Below, piece by piece: positions 1-10,359 of a stretch of 64,000 nucleotides of DNA (the first letter of the stretch is position 1; every line of letters starts with the position of its first letter). The stretch is from Ceratotherium simum simum (Eukaryota; Chordata; Mammalia; Perissodactyla; Rhinocerotidae). The translations under genes and the position numbers were made by a program. Location of the stretch: the NCBI RefSeq assembly GCF_000283155.1, contig NW_004454216.1:2649329-2713328 (forward strand), in the 5' to 3' direction. Below the pieces are notes generated by a model. The model saw only the letters and a program-made list of their open reading frames with translations. It was not told the origin of the DNA and made no database searches.

Positions 1-154
1 GGTCTCCGCGGGGCTGTCTTGGCTCCGCTCGAGCGGCGGGGCCGAGCAGGGGGCCTGCGGAGGCCGAGCCTGGAGGGAGCTACCGGCTTCGGTGCGGGCG
101 CCGCCGCGGCGCTCCCTCTGCTGCCGGCGGGGGAGCCAGGCGAGATGCGGCCAG
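1..154 (+). other. B4GALT4: Candidate non-coding exon 1 of B4GALT4 (5'UTR, left end unknown)
   Basis: A consensus donor (CCAG followed by gtaggg) sits at 154/155 in the CpG-rich segment. Joining 154 to the acceptor at 9960/9961 makes a plausible 5' leader. The exon carries one notable ATG at 145-147, with G at -3 and C at +4. It opens an upstream ORF that continues in exon 2. The start of the exon lies at or before the window edge. Alternative first exons are common in this gene family, so this is a prediction from splice signals only. Confidence 0.5.
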
Positions 155-250
155 GTAGGGAGAGATTGAGGGGTCACCCCCGAGGTCCCGCGTCACGATT
201 CTGGGGTCGCCCCCAGCACTACTTTCCCCGCGGGCGCATCAACGTGAAAT
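1..250 (+). promoter_or_regulatory. B4GALT4: CpG-rich promoter-proximal region of B4GALT4
   Basis: The first 250 bases are strongly GC-rich with many CpG dinucleotides, unlike the AT-rich, CpG-poor DNA that follows. This is the usual look of a housekeeping-type mammalian CpG-island promoter. It lies upstream of the first B4GALT4 coding exon in the right orientation. The window begins inside it, so the transcription start and the rest of the island are not visible. I see no TATA box. The assignment to B4GALT4 is inferred from position and from the splice donor at 155. Confidence 0.6.
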
Positions 251-1432
251 AACCCCTTCTTCCTTGGAGCCCTCTTTCCCAGGGTTTCTACTAGGAAACT
301 GATCAGCTGATCCCAGCCTGGGCACCCTGCAGGGCCGAGTTGTGAGTCACCTGGGTAAGGTACTTCAGAGACTCCTGCCCGTAGTCCGGCTCTGCATCCA
401 TCCAGTGTCTGTCGATCTGTGTCTCTTGGTGTTCGGTCTTCCATTAGATGAGGGCGTAACTCTAGTTTGAAAAAGATTGAAAAGTCCAGGAGGATTGGGA
501 CTGAGAAAAGGCCTTTGGGTTGGTAGCCTTAGGAGAGCAGTGGGCGTGCGCCGGGTTGCAGGGTGTTCAAGTGTCGGGGAGGGATAAGGACGTGGAGGCA
601 GCCGGGGCACAGGGAGACTCTCCATGAAAAGGAGGAGGAAGAAGATAGTAGTTTGAGGGTTGAGGAGAGGTTTTTTTTTTTTTTATTTTTTAAGAAAGGA
701 AAATAACATATTGGGGATGCAAGCAAGTCAAGGAATCTTCGATAGGGATGAATAGGATTCAGGGTCCAGGCTGCGAAATAGGGCTTAAAAAGAGGAATGG
801 AGGGCTAGCATAGCACCTGGGCTGGGCTGGAGTCCTGGAATGTGTCTCTAGGGGAAGGAGATAATGCTTGATTGGACCACAGTTTATCTTTTTGGAATTT
901 TATCTTCTAGAGCGGGGTTGGCTTTTAAGCCCCATGAAATTGCAAAAATTTTCGTGTACCTGTCTGTGCGCATTTTTGAGAGAAAAGATCTGTGCTTTGA
1001 TCAGATTAAAAACATCTGTTAAAGAGAAGTACTGAACTTACAGTTAAACAGTTGAGGGGAGTGCAAAACTAGCTGTTTTTATACTTTAAATGCCACTTGA
1101 TAGAATAGGTGTTTACTGTCTACTTTAAACTGAGCTAATAATATGTACTTTTTCCAGAGATGCAAGCAAATGATTTGAGAACTATCTCTTTGAAGATTTT
1201 TCTTAGTGGGAACATCCAATGCAAGTCAGTGGTGGTTTTCTTCCTTTTTTTTTAAGCCATCACTGAACAATGGTTTCTCAAACCGACCTCATTCCTGTTG
1301 AAAATATGGATTCCCTGGCCTCACCTCAGGCCGTTGAAATAAAAATCTCTGGGGGTGGAGCCTGGGAATAGGAATTTCAGATAGAGACCACAGGATTCTC
1401 TGGCATTGAACATTATTGACAGCCTCTGAGGT

Positions 1433-1654
1433 TTTTTTTTTGAGATTTTAGGCCAGTCTTCCTTTTTTTCTTTTTTCCCCCCAAAGCCCCAGTACATGGT
1501 TGTAGGTCCTTCTAGTTCTTCTATGTGGGACTCTGCCTCAGCATGGTTTGGTGAGCAGTGAGTGGGTCGGTGCCCAGGATCCGAACCCAGGAACCCTGGG
1601 CTGCTGAAGCGGAGAGCATGCAAACTTGACTGCTATGCCACCAGGCCACCCCCT
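1433..1654 (-). repeat. ERE SINE, diverged copy
   Basis: It reads as the reverse complement of the tRNA-derived ERE consensus: the CCAAAGCCCCAGTA core, CTATGTGGGAC, and the B-box-like GGATCCGAACCC. It is more diverged than the other copies and lacks the perfect GGCCGGCCCC head, which suggests an older insertion. Confidence 0.8.
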
Positions 1655-2045
1655 GTTGGGGCCTCTTTAGAATAGATTTCCTTAAAGGTTATATGAATGA
1701 ATTGTAGCCAGACTTATGTAATCGAAGGTTATAATCTCTGTCTATTTTGTCATCTCTAAATTTTAATGCAAAACTGTGTAGTCATTTTATCAGAAAAAAT
1801 ACCTTGGTTTCTGATCACAAAAACCCCCTTTTAGAAAAATTAGAAGATACCAAAGAAACGAAATTTCGTTAATCCTGTAATTAAGAGACAACCACCAGTG
1901 ATTCTTTCTGGCATTTTATATATAAAAGACATGCACACCACACATATATACCACACATATATAGCGTAATTGGGATTGTATTCTATGTACATTTTTCTAT
2001 TCTGTTTTTTTTCACTTAGCTATTATGAGCACTTTCTCATATAGT

Positions 2046-2495
2046 TTTTTTTGAAGTATGATTGACATACAATATCCTATTAGTTTCAGGTGTATATCAT
2101 AGTGATGCAATGTTTATATACACTAGGAAATGATCACTACTATAAGTCTAGTCACCATCTGTCACCAAGCAAAGTCATTATAATATTATTGACTATATTC
2201 TGTATGCTGTATGTTACATCTCCATGACTTATTTATAACTGGAAGTCTGTACCTCTTAATCCCCTTCACCTATTTCGACAACCTGCCCCATACCACCCCC
2301 CTCTGGTAACCACTAGTTTGTTTCCTGTATCTATGAGTCTGTTTCTGCTTTGTTTTGTTTTTTAGATTCCACATGTAAGTGAAATAATATGATTCTTTCT
2401 CTAAGTTCACTTACCGTAATACCCTGTAGGTCCATCCATGTTGTTGCAAAGGACAAGATTTCATTCTTTTTTATGGCTGGGTATGTAGTTAAGTT
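2046..2495 (-). repeat. L1 3' end fragment
   Basis: It reads as the reverse complement of the mammalian L1 3' end: GTATGATTGACATACAAT, TTAGTTTCAGGTGTA, the CCCCTCTGGTAACCAC segment and GGTCCATCCATGTTGT. It is diverged and 5'-truncated. Confidence 0.8.
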
Positions 2496-2799
2496 TTTTA
2501 AACACCATTTTAATGAAAGCATATGTTTATTATATGGAGGTACTGTAATTAATTAAATCAACTTCCTGTTGTTAATATTTAGATTTTTTTCAATTTTGGT
2601 TATTTTAGTAATGTTGGTTTGAGTGTCATTGTCTATCTCTCTAATTATTTCCTTAGAATAAATTTCTAAATGATGGAGTCAAAAGCTATTCAAATGCATT
2701 TTTAAAATGTCATTTTCACATGTCTTCTTACTGCTTTTCTTCACCAGAAGGAAAATTAAGTTTTCTGAAGGATCTGTTGCATTCCTGGTCCATTCTCTT

Positions 2800-2995
2800 A
2801 TTTCAGTGGTTCTCAAACTTTAATGTGTATACGAATCACCTGGGGAGCTTGTTAAACATTCATTTTTCTGAGTCCCAGGCCCAGCTGTTCTGACCCAATA
2901 GCTCTGGAGTAGGGCCCAGGAATCTGCAGTTTTAACAGATTCCCTCTGTATTTGATATAGGCGCTCTGGGAACCACACTTTGAAAAATGCTTTTT
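2800..2995. repeat. MER5-like hAT (Charlie) MITE remnant
   Basis: Starts CAGTGGTTCTCAAACTTTAA, has ATCACCTGGGGAGCTTGTTA and ends in GGGAACCACACTTTGAAAAA. This is the MER5-type non-autonomous hAT pattern with inverted ends. Confidence 0.8.
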
Positions 2996-3939
2996 AAATA
3001 AATGGCAAAACAGAGTCAGAAATTTAGATCACTTGCCCAAAGCCATTCATGCATCTGGTAACGAGATTGGAACTCAGCTGTTGGTGACTGAGAGCCCTTG
3101 TTTTTTCCATTATCTCAGACCTTCTCAAACCTTCTCATTCTGCAGCCCTGCCTGACTGTAGAAAGGGAACTCAGACTGACCCCACTGCAGGGTTCTCTGG
3201 CATAGCTGAAAGGGACACCTGAGTACACAACAAACCTCCATTAATGGAGAAATTCTTATGAGTTCTGTTATGCTGCATAACATAGACTGTATAAACCAAT
3301 GTCAGTCCTTTGCTAGTTAAATTTACTGTGTGTTTCTTGATCGTTTCATGACAGCTCCTGCTGTAAGATGGGTGACACAACACCAGCCCTTGCCCAGAGG
3401 TGGGGACACTGCTCCAGCGTGCTCCGTGGGTGCGGGGAGGGAGGAACAGTCTAAGCAGCAACTCCTCTCAGAGTCAGGAAAGAGGAGCACTGCTCTTGAG
3501 TACTCCGCGGCAGAGGAGCAGAAGGTGGTGGGCATGACCAAGAGAAGGTGCCACTGGTTAGAGATGGGCCCTACCCTTAGAAAAGTGTTGATGTTAACAT
3601 ACCAAAGGGAGCTAGCATGAGAATCTTTTTCAATTTTTAATGTCTTCCCCAAATGGAATTTTGTACCCATTTAATTTTTTTTTGTCTTTATTAATCTTTA
3701 TTTTTCCTTCTTTTTTTTCCCCTATCTCATCCCTTTTGGTAGTAGCCTGGGATTATGGTGTTTCGTTATGTATTTCAACTAGTATATCCTAGATAGTCAT
3801 TCATTATTTACCAAATTCAGCACCTGCTATGTGTCAGGTCAGTTTGAGGCACTAGGAATACAAAAAACAGTGATTCTGTTTGAAAATTAAGTTAATTTTA
3901 TTCCCATATGTTGACTTTGGTTTTACTCAGCCTCTAGCT

Positions 3940-5075
3940 TTTTTAATTTTAATTTTTTTAAAATTAATTTTAGATTTAGAGAAAAGTTGCATGTATGGTA
4001 CAGAGAATTCACTCAGCTTCCTCTGATGTTGGCCCCTTACATAACCATGGTTTGGTTATCAATACTATTAACTAAACTACAGGCTTTATGGGAATTTCAT
4101 CAGTTTTCCTGCTAATGATTTTTTTTTCTGTTCTTGTATTCTGTCCATGATTCTACACTGCATTTAGTTATTTCTTCTTAGTCCCTTCTAGTCCAAAATA
4201 GTTACTCAGTTTTTCCTCATCTTTCATTATTTTGACCCTTTTGAAGAGGACTGACTCGTTATTTTATAGAATGAATTTGTCTGATGTTTTCTCATGCTTG
4301 TAATGAAGTTATGCATCTTTGGCAGGGACACCAGCCATAGAAGTGATGTTGTATCCTTCATTCTCAGTGCAATGTATCACTGATTCATGAGGTTGATAGA
4401 TCTTATTACTGGTGATATTAATCTTGATCACTTGGTTAAGGTGATATCTGCTAGGTTTATACACTATAAAGTTATGGTCTTTCCCTTTGTAGCTAATAAT
4501 TATCTCGGGGGAGATACTTTGAGACTATGCAAACTCTGTTTATCCTCAAATTTTCACCCACTAATTTTAGCACCCGTTGGTGGATCTTGTCTGTAGCAGT
4601 TGTTACAGTGATGTTTGCCTGAGTGATTTTTTTTTTTGCTGAGGAAGAGTAGCCCTGAGCTAACATCTGTTGCCAATCTTCCTCTCTTTTTACTTGAGGA
4701 AGATTAGCCCTCAGCTAACATCTGTGCCTGTCTTCCTCTATTTTATATGTGGGTCACCGCTACAGCATGGCTTGGTGAGTGGTGTAGGTCTGCGCCCGGG
4801 ATCTAAACCCATGAACCTGGAGTGCCAATGTGTAGTGCACTGAACTTAACCACCAGGCCATGGGGCCGGCCCCATAATAGTGATTTTTTCCATCTCCCAT
4901 TTCCTTATTAATTAGAAGTTTACTGTAAGAAAGAGCTGCCCTTTCTCTGCCATTTATTTGATCATTTATATCAGTATGGACTCATGGATATTCATTTTTA
5001 TTTTATAGGTTAAAATACAATGCCATCATTGTTTTCTTGCTCAAATGCTTCCAGTTTTGGCCACTAGGAGCTCAG
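3940..5075 (-). repeat. Old L1 (L1M-type) 3' fragment, split by an ERE
   Basis: The segments TTTGGTTATCAATACTATTA and GGGGAGATACTTTGAGACTATG, and after the ERE ATCAGTATGGACTCATGGAT, are typical of old mammalian L1 3' regions. Sequence continues across 4629-4878. Orientation is inferred and less certain than the class. Confidence 0.65.
4629..4878 (-). repeat. ERE SINE inside an L1 relic
   Basis: Reverse orientation, with two tandem tail units (GAGGAAGA...GCTAACATCTG) and the GGGCCGGCCCC head at the right. It is flanked by agtgatttttt at 4622-4632 and 4879-4889, an 11-bp target-site duplication. The L1 3' sequence resumes on its far side. Confidence 0.9.
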
Positions 5076-5640
5076 TCTTTGAGTTTAAATGACTTGTACA
5101 TGTAAGTGGCTGTCATCATTTCTGTCCCAGCCTTTCTTGGGGAACCATTGCTTCTTTAGGGTCTGGGCAGTGATCACTCAGAAGCCAAGGAAAGGAGCTA
5201 TAATTGAGAGAATGAATACCAGGGGCCCAAGGAAGGCAGGAAAACGTGTGCAAATAGTCAGCTCTCGGGAACTCTGCAGGAGTGAAAGGAGTAGCAAAAG
5301 ACCAGCCTTTCTACTGGTGCTGCCCCAGGGAGGCCCAAGGGAGTAGGACCACATGCCTGGGGTCACATCGTGCCCGCTGTGAGATGCCCTGTGTCTACAG
5401 GATCACCAGATGGGTTTAGAGACGTTGGAATGTTGATTTTGGTGCTCTTGGCTGCTGAATGAAGACTATACCCTTTCTCCCTGGTACATAGTGCTTAGTA
5501 AATATTTGTGGAGTGACACCTGGTGTCCTCTCCCCACACCCCATGGTGGTGCAAAAATGTGTGCATGTAGGGATTCTCCAAGAACAATACTTAGCATTCG
5601 TGCTGATTTACCTTTTGTTAGAGCTCGTCTTCCATGCTAG

Positions 5641-5830
5641 ATTTTTTTTTTTTATTATTATGGAAAATTTCAAGCATACACAAAAGTAGAGAGGAAAGAA
5701 AATCAACCCTCAGGTACTGATCACCTAGCTTCAATACTTCTCAATATTTTGCCATCCTGTTTCATCTCTTACCCCACTTTTGGAGGAGGGGGGCTGGTAT
5801 ATTTGAAAACAAATTGCAGACAATAAAATC
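5641..5830 (-). repeat. Old L1-type 3' fragment
   Basis: The start TTATGGAAAATTTCAAGCATAC and CACCTAGCTTCAATA, following a T-run, fit the common L1M 3' motif read from its tail. Class likely, subfamily unknown. Confidence 0.5.
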
Positions 5831-6517
5831 TAGGAAAGGACTGAAATAAACTCTGAGTGCAAGGACTATACTTTAATCCCTTTTATGTCCCTTTGGTGTC
5901 TAACACTATGCCTGAAATAGCAGGTACTCAGGACTGGTGGCATTGAGGGGAGGAAAAGCAAAATTATGAACACGTCATCATTTTGAACTAACTCTAGGGC
6001 AGACTTCTGGAAAGGAAAAGGGTGGTGAGTTTTGCCCTAAAATAACTTCTTTCACGTTATTGGAATTTATTCTCTACAGTCATGATGTTCTCTCACTTCA
6101 AGACAGCTGTGATTGAAAACGAAAATGCTTTTCAGGGAGAGTTCAGCGCCTCTGAATTACTTCAGTGTTATTATAAATAAGTCCAATGTGATGACATTTT
6201 CCCAAACACCAACCAGGAGTTACCTGTCCTAAAAAGAAAGTTATTAAAAAATCTTGTTTTTAATTATAAAAGTAATATGTACTTATTGAAAGAAAAATAG
6301 AAAATGACAGAGAAATTGATAATAAAAATAATCTAATCTGTATTTCAGTAGGTATTTCCAGAGATAACCTTATCTTGGTTAGTATTCAGATAAATTTTGA
6401 GCATGAATCACATTGGTAATCACAGTCAATAAATATTTATTATGTTACTGGGAATGGTACCAAGTGTGTTTGGGTCCATTATCTCATTAAGTTCTTAGAG
6501 CAACATTGTAAGATAAA

Positions 6518-6553
6518 CGTGTATATATACATATACATATATATATATATATG

Positions 6554-6596
<43 letters not shown>
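6518..6596. repeat. (AT)n microsatellite and T39 homopolymer
   Basis: An AT/ATAC-rich dinucleotide stretch at 6518-6557 runs into 39 uninterrupted T residues at 6558-6596. It may be the remnant of a poly-A tail on the other strand. Length is likely unstable and error-prone in assembly. Confidence 0.9.
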
Positions 6597-6599
<3 letters not shown>

Positions 6600-7479
6600 G
6601 TTTTATAGCTAAGGAAGCGTGTTGAGAGGGGTTGCCTTCAGTCACTGAACTGATAAGCAGGCCAGGCAGGAGAGCCCTCTTGAAGGACAGTTGGACCCGA
6701 GTGATATGATAGTCCCTTCACACCTCAGGTGTTTACTCACAGGAACCAAGGAGATTTCACCCCTGGGCTTCCTTCATGCTGGCTCCCTGTACAGTTAGCT
6801 TTCAGGAGAGCACTAAGGCTTAGAAAAAGGAGGAAGTGATTATTTTTTAACTGGATCCCATGTGGGGATAGCAGTGAAGGGCTAATTATTAAGTGATCAT
6901 TAACGATGGCTCTTGGTTTATATATTGAATTTCTTATCTTTGGGCAAATTCCACGGGCTGCATCAGCAATATTAGTCTATGATGATTCCCAGCTTGCTAC
7001 TTCTTGGGTAGGGTTTGAAATCTCTCTACACCACACTTCCTCCCTCTGTAAGACAAGGGGGCCGGATGTGTGTACTTTGCTGCCCTTTCTGCTTCTAACA
7101 CTGCAGTACTTCTATTTTTCAGAAGTCCCTTCAACCAGCTGACTCTTCCTGTCAGGGGACTGTCCCTCCATAAGCAGCTCTTAGAAAAGCATGTTCCCAC
7201 TTTAAATTTTTCAAGATTGAGATTGTTTATCAAAAACAATTGCCAATCCGAGCATTTAAACCTCCTGCAGTTAAGTCCACAAGAGACTGATGGGCCCCAG
7301 GGACCTGAAGACTTACTGTCACCTGGGGGGAAGAGAACAGACAGTCCCAAGGAGGAGGACGTGGGAGAGAGGTGGAAGGCCACCAAAGGGAATTCTGGTT
7401 TGTGTTGGGCGCCCGCAGGCACGAAGGAGAGGAAAGATTGATAAGTCCATGTGGAGGATGGGGCAGAAGCCCCGGCTTT

Positions 7480-7675
7480 GGAGCTGACCACTTACTAGTT
7501 GTGTGGTCTTGGACAAGTCACTTAATCTCTCTAAACTTTCATTTTCTCTTCTTCAAAGTGAGGAGACTAATAATTCTTACCTCACAAGATTGAGATGAGA
7601 ATTAGATAAGTTAATACAAGTGATTTAACCCCAGTGCATGGTGCAGAGTAAATGCACAAATAAATTGCTCTTATT
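7480..7675 (+). repeat. MIR SINE
   Basis: ACTAGTTGTGTGGTCTTGGA followed by CAAGTCACTTAATCTCTCTA and later TGAGAATTAGATAAGTTAAT match the MIR core and its downstream segment. Confidence 0.8.
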
Positions 7676-8699
7676 AGCTGTTATCACTTCCTTCAGCATC
7701 AACTTCTTATGATACCTCCCCAGGATCCTAAACACAGGCCATTCCTTCCTGGGTCAAGTCTTCTCTTTTGTGATCTGAACCGGGAAGCTAACCTCCATTT
7801 GTAATATCCTGTCTAGAGAGAAATACTTTCCGGGTTTCCCTCAAACTAACCTAGAGGTGCATTTTTGAAATACTACCCTTCAGTGAGTATGAGGCTCTCT
7901 TGAGAGTTGCTAAGATTGTTTTGCTTTTGTTTTTCTTTTTTACGGTAAATTATGATATCCCCATGTCTCCTTTAAAAAAACAACATTTTCATTATAAAAG
8001 GAGAGAGGTATATCATACAAAATTCCAAAAACAAAAGAAAAGAGAAAAAAAATCCCTAGCTAATCCCATACTTCTAATACAGTTATTGTTAGTTTTGGGG
8101 TATATTTCTTTCTAGACTTTGCTTATTTCTATAGTTTTAGTGGTAATCATGCAAACACACATAGTTTGTTTTCTGTTTTTCTTTTTGTTACTTAAGATTT
8201 AATCATATGTGTTTTCATATTGTTACTTGGCACAGAAAATATTTTGGTCTTGGTTCTGTCCATTTCATTGAGGATATGTTTGGCTATGGAGATTTTCACT
8301 GCCCTGGCTTTACCATTTTCTGCACTCTTCTGATAACACGTTTAGAATTTGAGATGTGGTTTTAGCAATGCAGAGAGGATGTGGGGAGATTGCTGGCTGT
8401 GCCCCAGGGGGCCTCGCCAAGTAGCCTTCCTCACTTTAGTGCATTTACCATCGTCCAAGGCGGGCCCTCAGCCATGTGGCCTCGGAAACTGGATTTTTGT
8501 CAATAGCTAAGAGCATAGCAACCTCTTGGAGGAGAATTCATACTACCCCACGCCATGCTACTGAAGTGTGAAATCAGAATGGCAATTCATCAACCGGCAG
8601 TGAGAAATACAGTACAACAGAATAGTGGTTCTGGCAGCCACCAGTGTGTCCACCAGTTGGCTGTCCCTAGTCTAGTCACTTAATGTGAAGTAATATAAC

Positions 8700-8950
8700 A
8701 ATAACCACACTGACGGTCACCACTTAGTGGGTGCTTACTGTGCATCAGGATGGTAATCAGGCTACCACTTTGTTAATACGTTAGGTCCTCCAGCCCCGTC
8801 CCACAGTAACCTCTCTGGGCAGGTACAATTTTTATCCCCATTTTACAGAGAAGGAGACCAAGGCTCAGTTAAGTGAGTGGCTTGAGGTTTCATGGCTGAT
8901 TGGTGGAGCTGTGGTGTCGGTCTAAATCCAGACCCCTGATCTTAAACACT
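8700..8950 (-). repeat. MIR SINE
   Basis: ATCCCCATTTTACAGAGAAG, GAGACCAAGGCTCAGTTAAG and the preceding GTGCTTACTGTGCATCAGG are the MIR consensus in reverse orientation. Confidence 0.8.
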
Positions 8951-9445
8951 TCGTGGTAGTTCTGCCTGTTGCTCTTACAGATGATTGACCTCCGGTGTTG
9001 GGATTCTCTTGTGTTTCTTTGTGCCCTGTGCCACTGCCTCGTTGTGAATATAACATTCATAACTGAAAAATCCTTGATTTTTCATTTCCTGTTGTAGAGG
9101 AGCATGTTTTGCTAGCTCTTACAAAGAAGAGCTTTTGTCTTTTCCCTTATTTTCTCTTTGGGTCGAAGTATGCTATGTAACAAGATTTCACATATTGTTA
9201 ACCTTCTCTGAGAGCTGTGCCAGGAAGGGACATCCAAGGAAGAGAACCATTAGGACTGTGTTTAGGCTGTGCCCAGCTCAGAGCTGAGGAGGCATTTACA
9301 GTCTCTTCTTTCCCTTCTCCTCCTGTGCAACATCTGGAAATGGCTTTTCTTCTCGGGTGACACACAGCCTGGGTGATAACCCAGAGAGAACTCCTGTGAT
9401 GTATAGATGGTTGGAACCTTCTACCTCTGAAAGCTCTGATTTTCT

Positions 9446-9802
9446 TTTTCTTTCTTTTTTTTTTTTTTAATTTTAACACTTCCTTTTTATTTTTTATTTA
9501 TTTATTTATTTATTTTTTGGTGAGGAAGATCAGCCCTGAGCTAACATCCGTGCTAATCCTCCTCTTTTTGCTGAGGAAGACCGGCTCTGAGCTAACATCT
9601 ATTGCCAATCCTCCTCCTTTTTTCCTTCCCCAAAGCCCCAGGAGATTTGTACGTCATAGTTACACATCCTTCTAGTTGCTGTATGTGGGACGCGGCCTCA
9701 GCATGGCCGGAGAAGCGGTGCATCGGTGCGCGACCGGGATCCGAACCCAGGCCGCCAGTAGCAGAGCGCACGCACTTAACCTCTAAGCCACGGGGCCGGC
9801 CC
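9446..9802 (-). repeat. ERE SINE with 19-bp target-site duplication
   Basis: A full-length reverse copy with both tail units and a long A/AAAT-type tail (T-rich on this strand). The 19-bp duplication ctgaaagctctgattttct at 9427-9445 and 9803-9821 is perfect, so the insertion is recent. It lies 160 bp before the acceptor of exon 2. Confidence 0.95.
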
Positions 9803-9960
9803 CTGAAAGCTCTGATTTTCTGACGCTAAACCCTAGTTGGAGAACTCCCATTGCTATTAGTGTAGATCAGTTGGGGACAGGTTTTCAGTTTGTGCTGACG
9901 TGAATCATTTCAGGATAGGATTCCCATCTGAGACAACATGTCTTTGTGATTGCCTTTTAG

Positions 9961-10359
9961 AGACTGTTGAAGCAGAACCACTGAGCAAAAGCAGGCATTG
10001 CAACTTCAGTTGTCATCAAGTTTGCGATCAGATTGGAAAAGTTGAACTTGAAGCTTCCTGCCTGCAGTGAGGCGGAGAGATACCTGTTGCTCACATAATA
10101 AAAGACATGGGCTGCCATGTGACTTTCCACCTTTCTTACAAATTCCGATTACTGTTACTTCTTACCTTATGCCTGACAGTGGTTGGGTGGGCCACCAGCA
10201 ACTACTTTGTGGCTGCTCTTCAAGAGATTCCTAAAGCAAAGGATTTCCTGGCTAATTTCAACAAGCCCATAGTTTTGGAGAAGGAGGAAACTCTGACTAA
10301 TGAAGCATCCATGAAAAAAGCAGACCTTGACAACTGCCCGTCTGTGTCTCCATACCTCA
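9961..10359 (+). CDS. B4GALT4: B4GALT4 exon 2: 5'UTR plus first coding exon (coding 10107-10359)
   Basis: The exon lies between an acceptor ending at 9960 and a gtaagt donor at 10360. The ATG at 10107 is the only ATG in the exon upstream of the coding frame, with G at -3 and G at +4 (gacATGg), a good context. It encodes residues 1-84 and the first base of Arg85: cytosolic tail, the Leu-rich signal-anchor and most of the stem, ending in NCPSVSPYL. The 146-nt leader part contains the rest of the upstream ORF described in the findings. Confidence 0.95.

Larger units (their letters stand above)
155..9960 (+). other. B4GALT4: B4GALT4 intron 1 (9.8 kb, repeat-filled)
   Basis: No exon or other gene is recognisable here. 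The intron holds MER5-like hAT remnants, three ERE SINEs, several L1 3' fragments, two MIR SINEs, and a dinucleotide/poly-T tract near 6.5 kb. The intron ends in a good acceptor (tgattgccttttag) at 9960. Open frames in this stretch are short, overlap repeats or other frames, and show no domain I recognise. Confidence 0.6.

Noticed and set aside
6997..7491. 164-codon minus-strand open frame in B4GALT4 intron 1
   Set aside because: No domain, overlapping plus-strand frames of similar length, and no splice context. Treated as chance.
9602..9823. A plus-strand open frame encoding a peptide with HPSSCCMWDAAS-like text, nearly repeated at 18397-18591, 29407-29625 and 56533-56793
   Set aside because: All four are the same antisense reading of the ERE SINE. 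The similarity comes from the repeat and is not a protein family.
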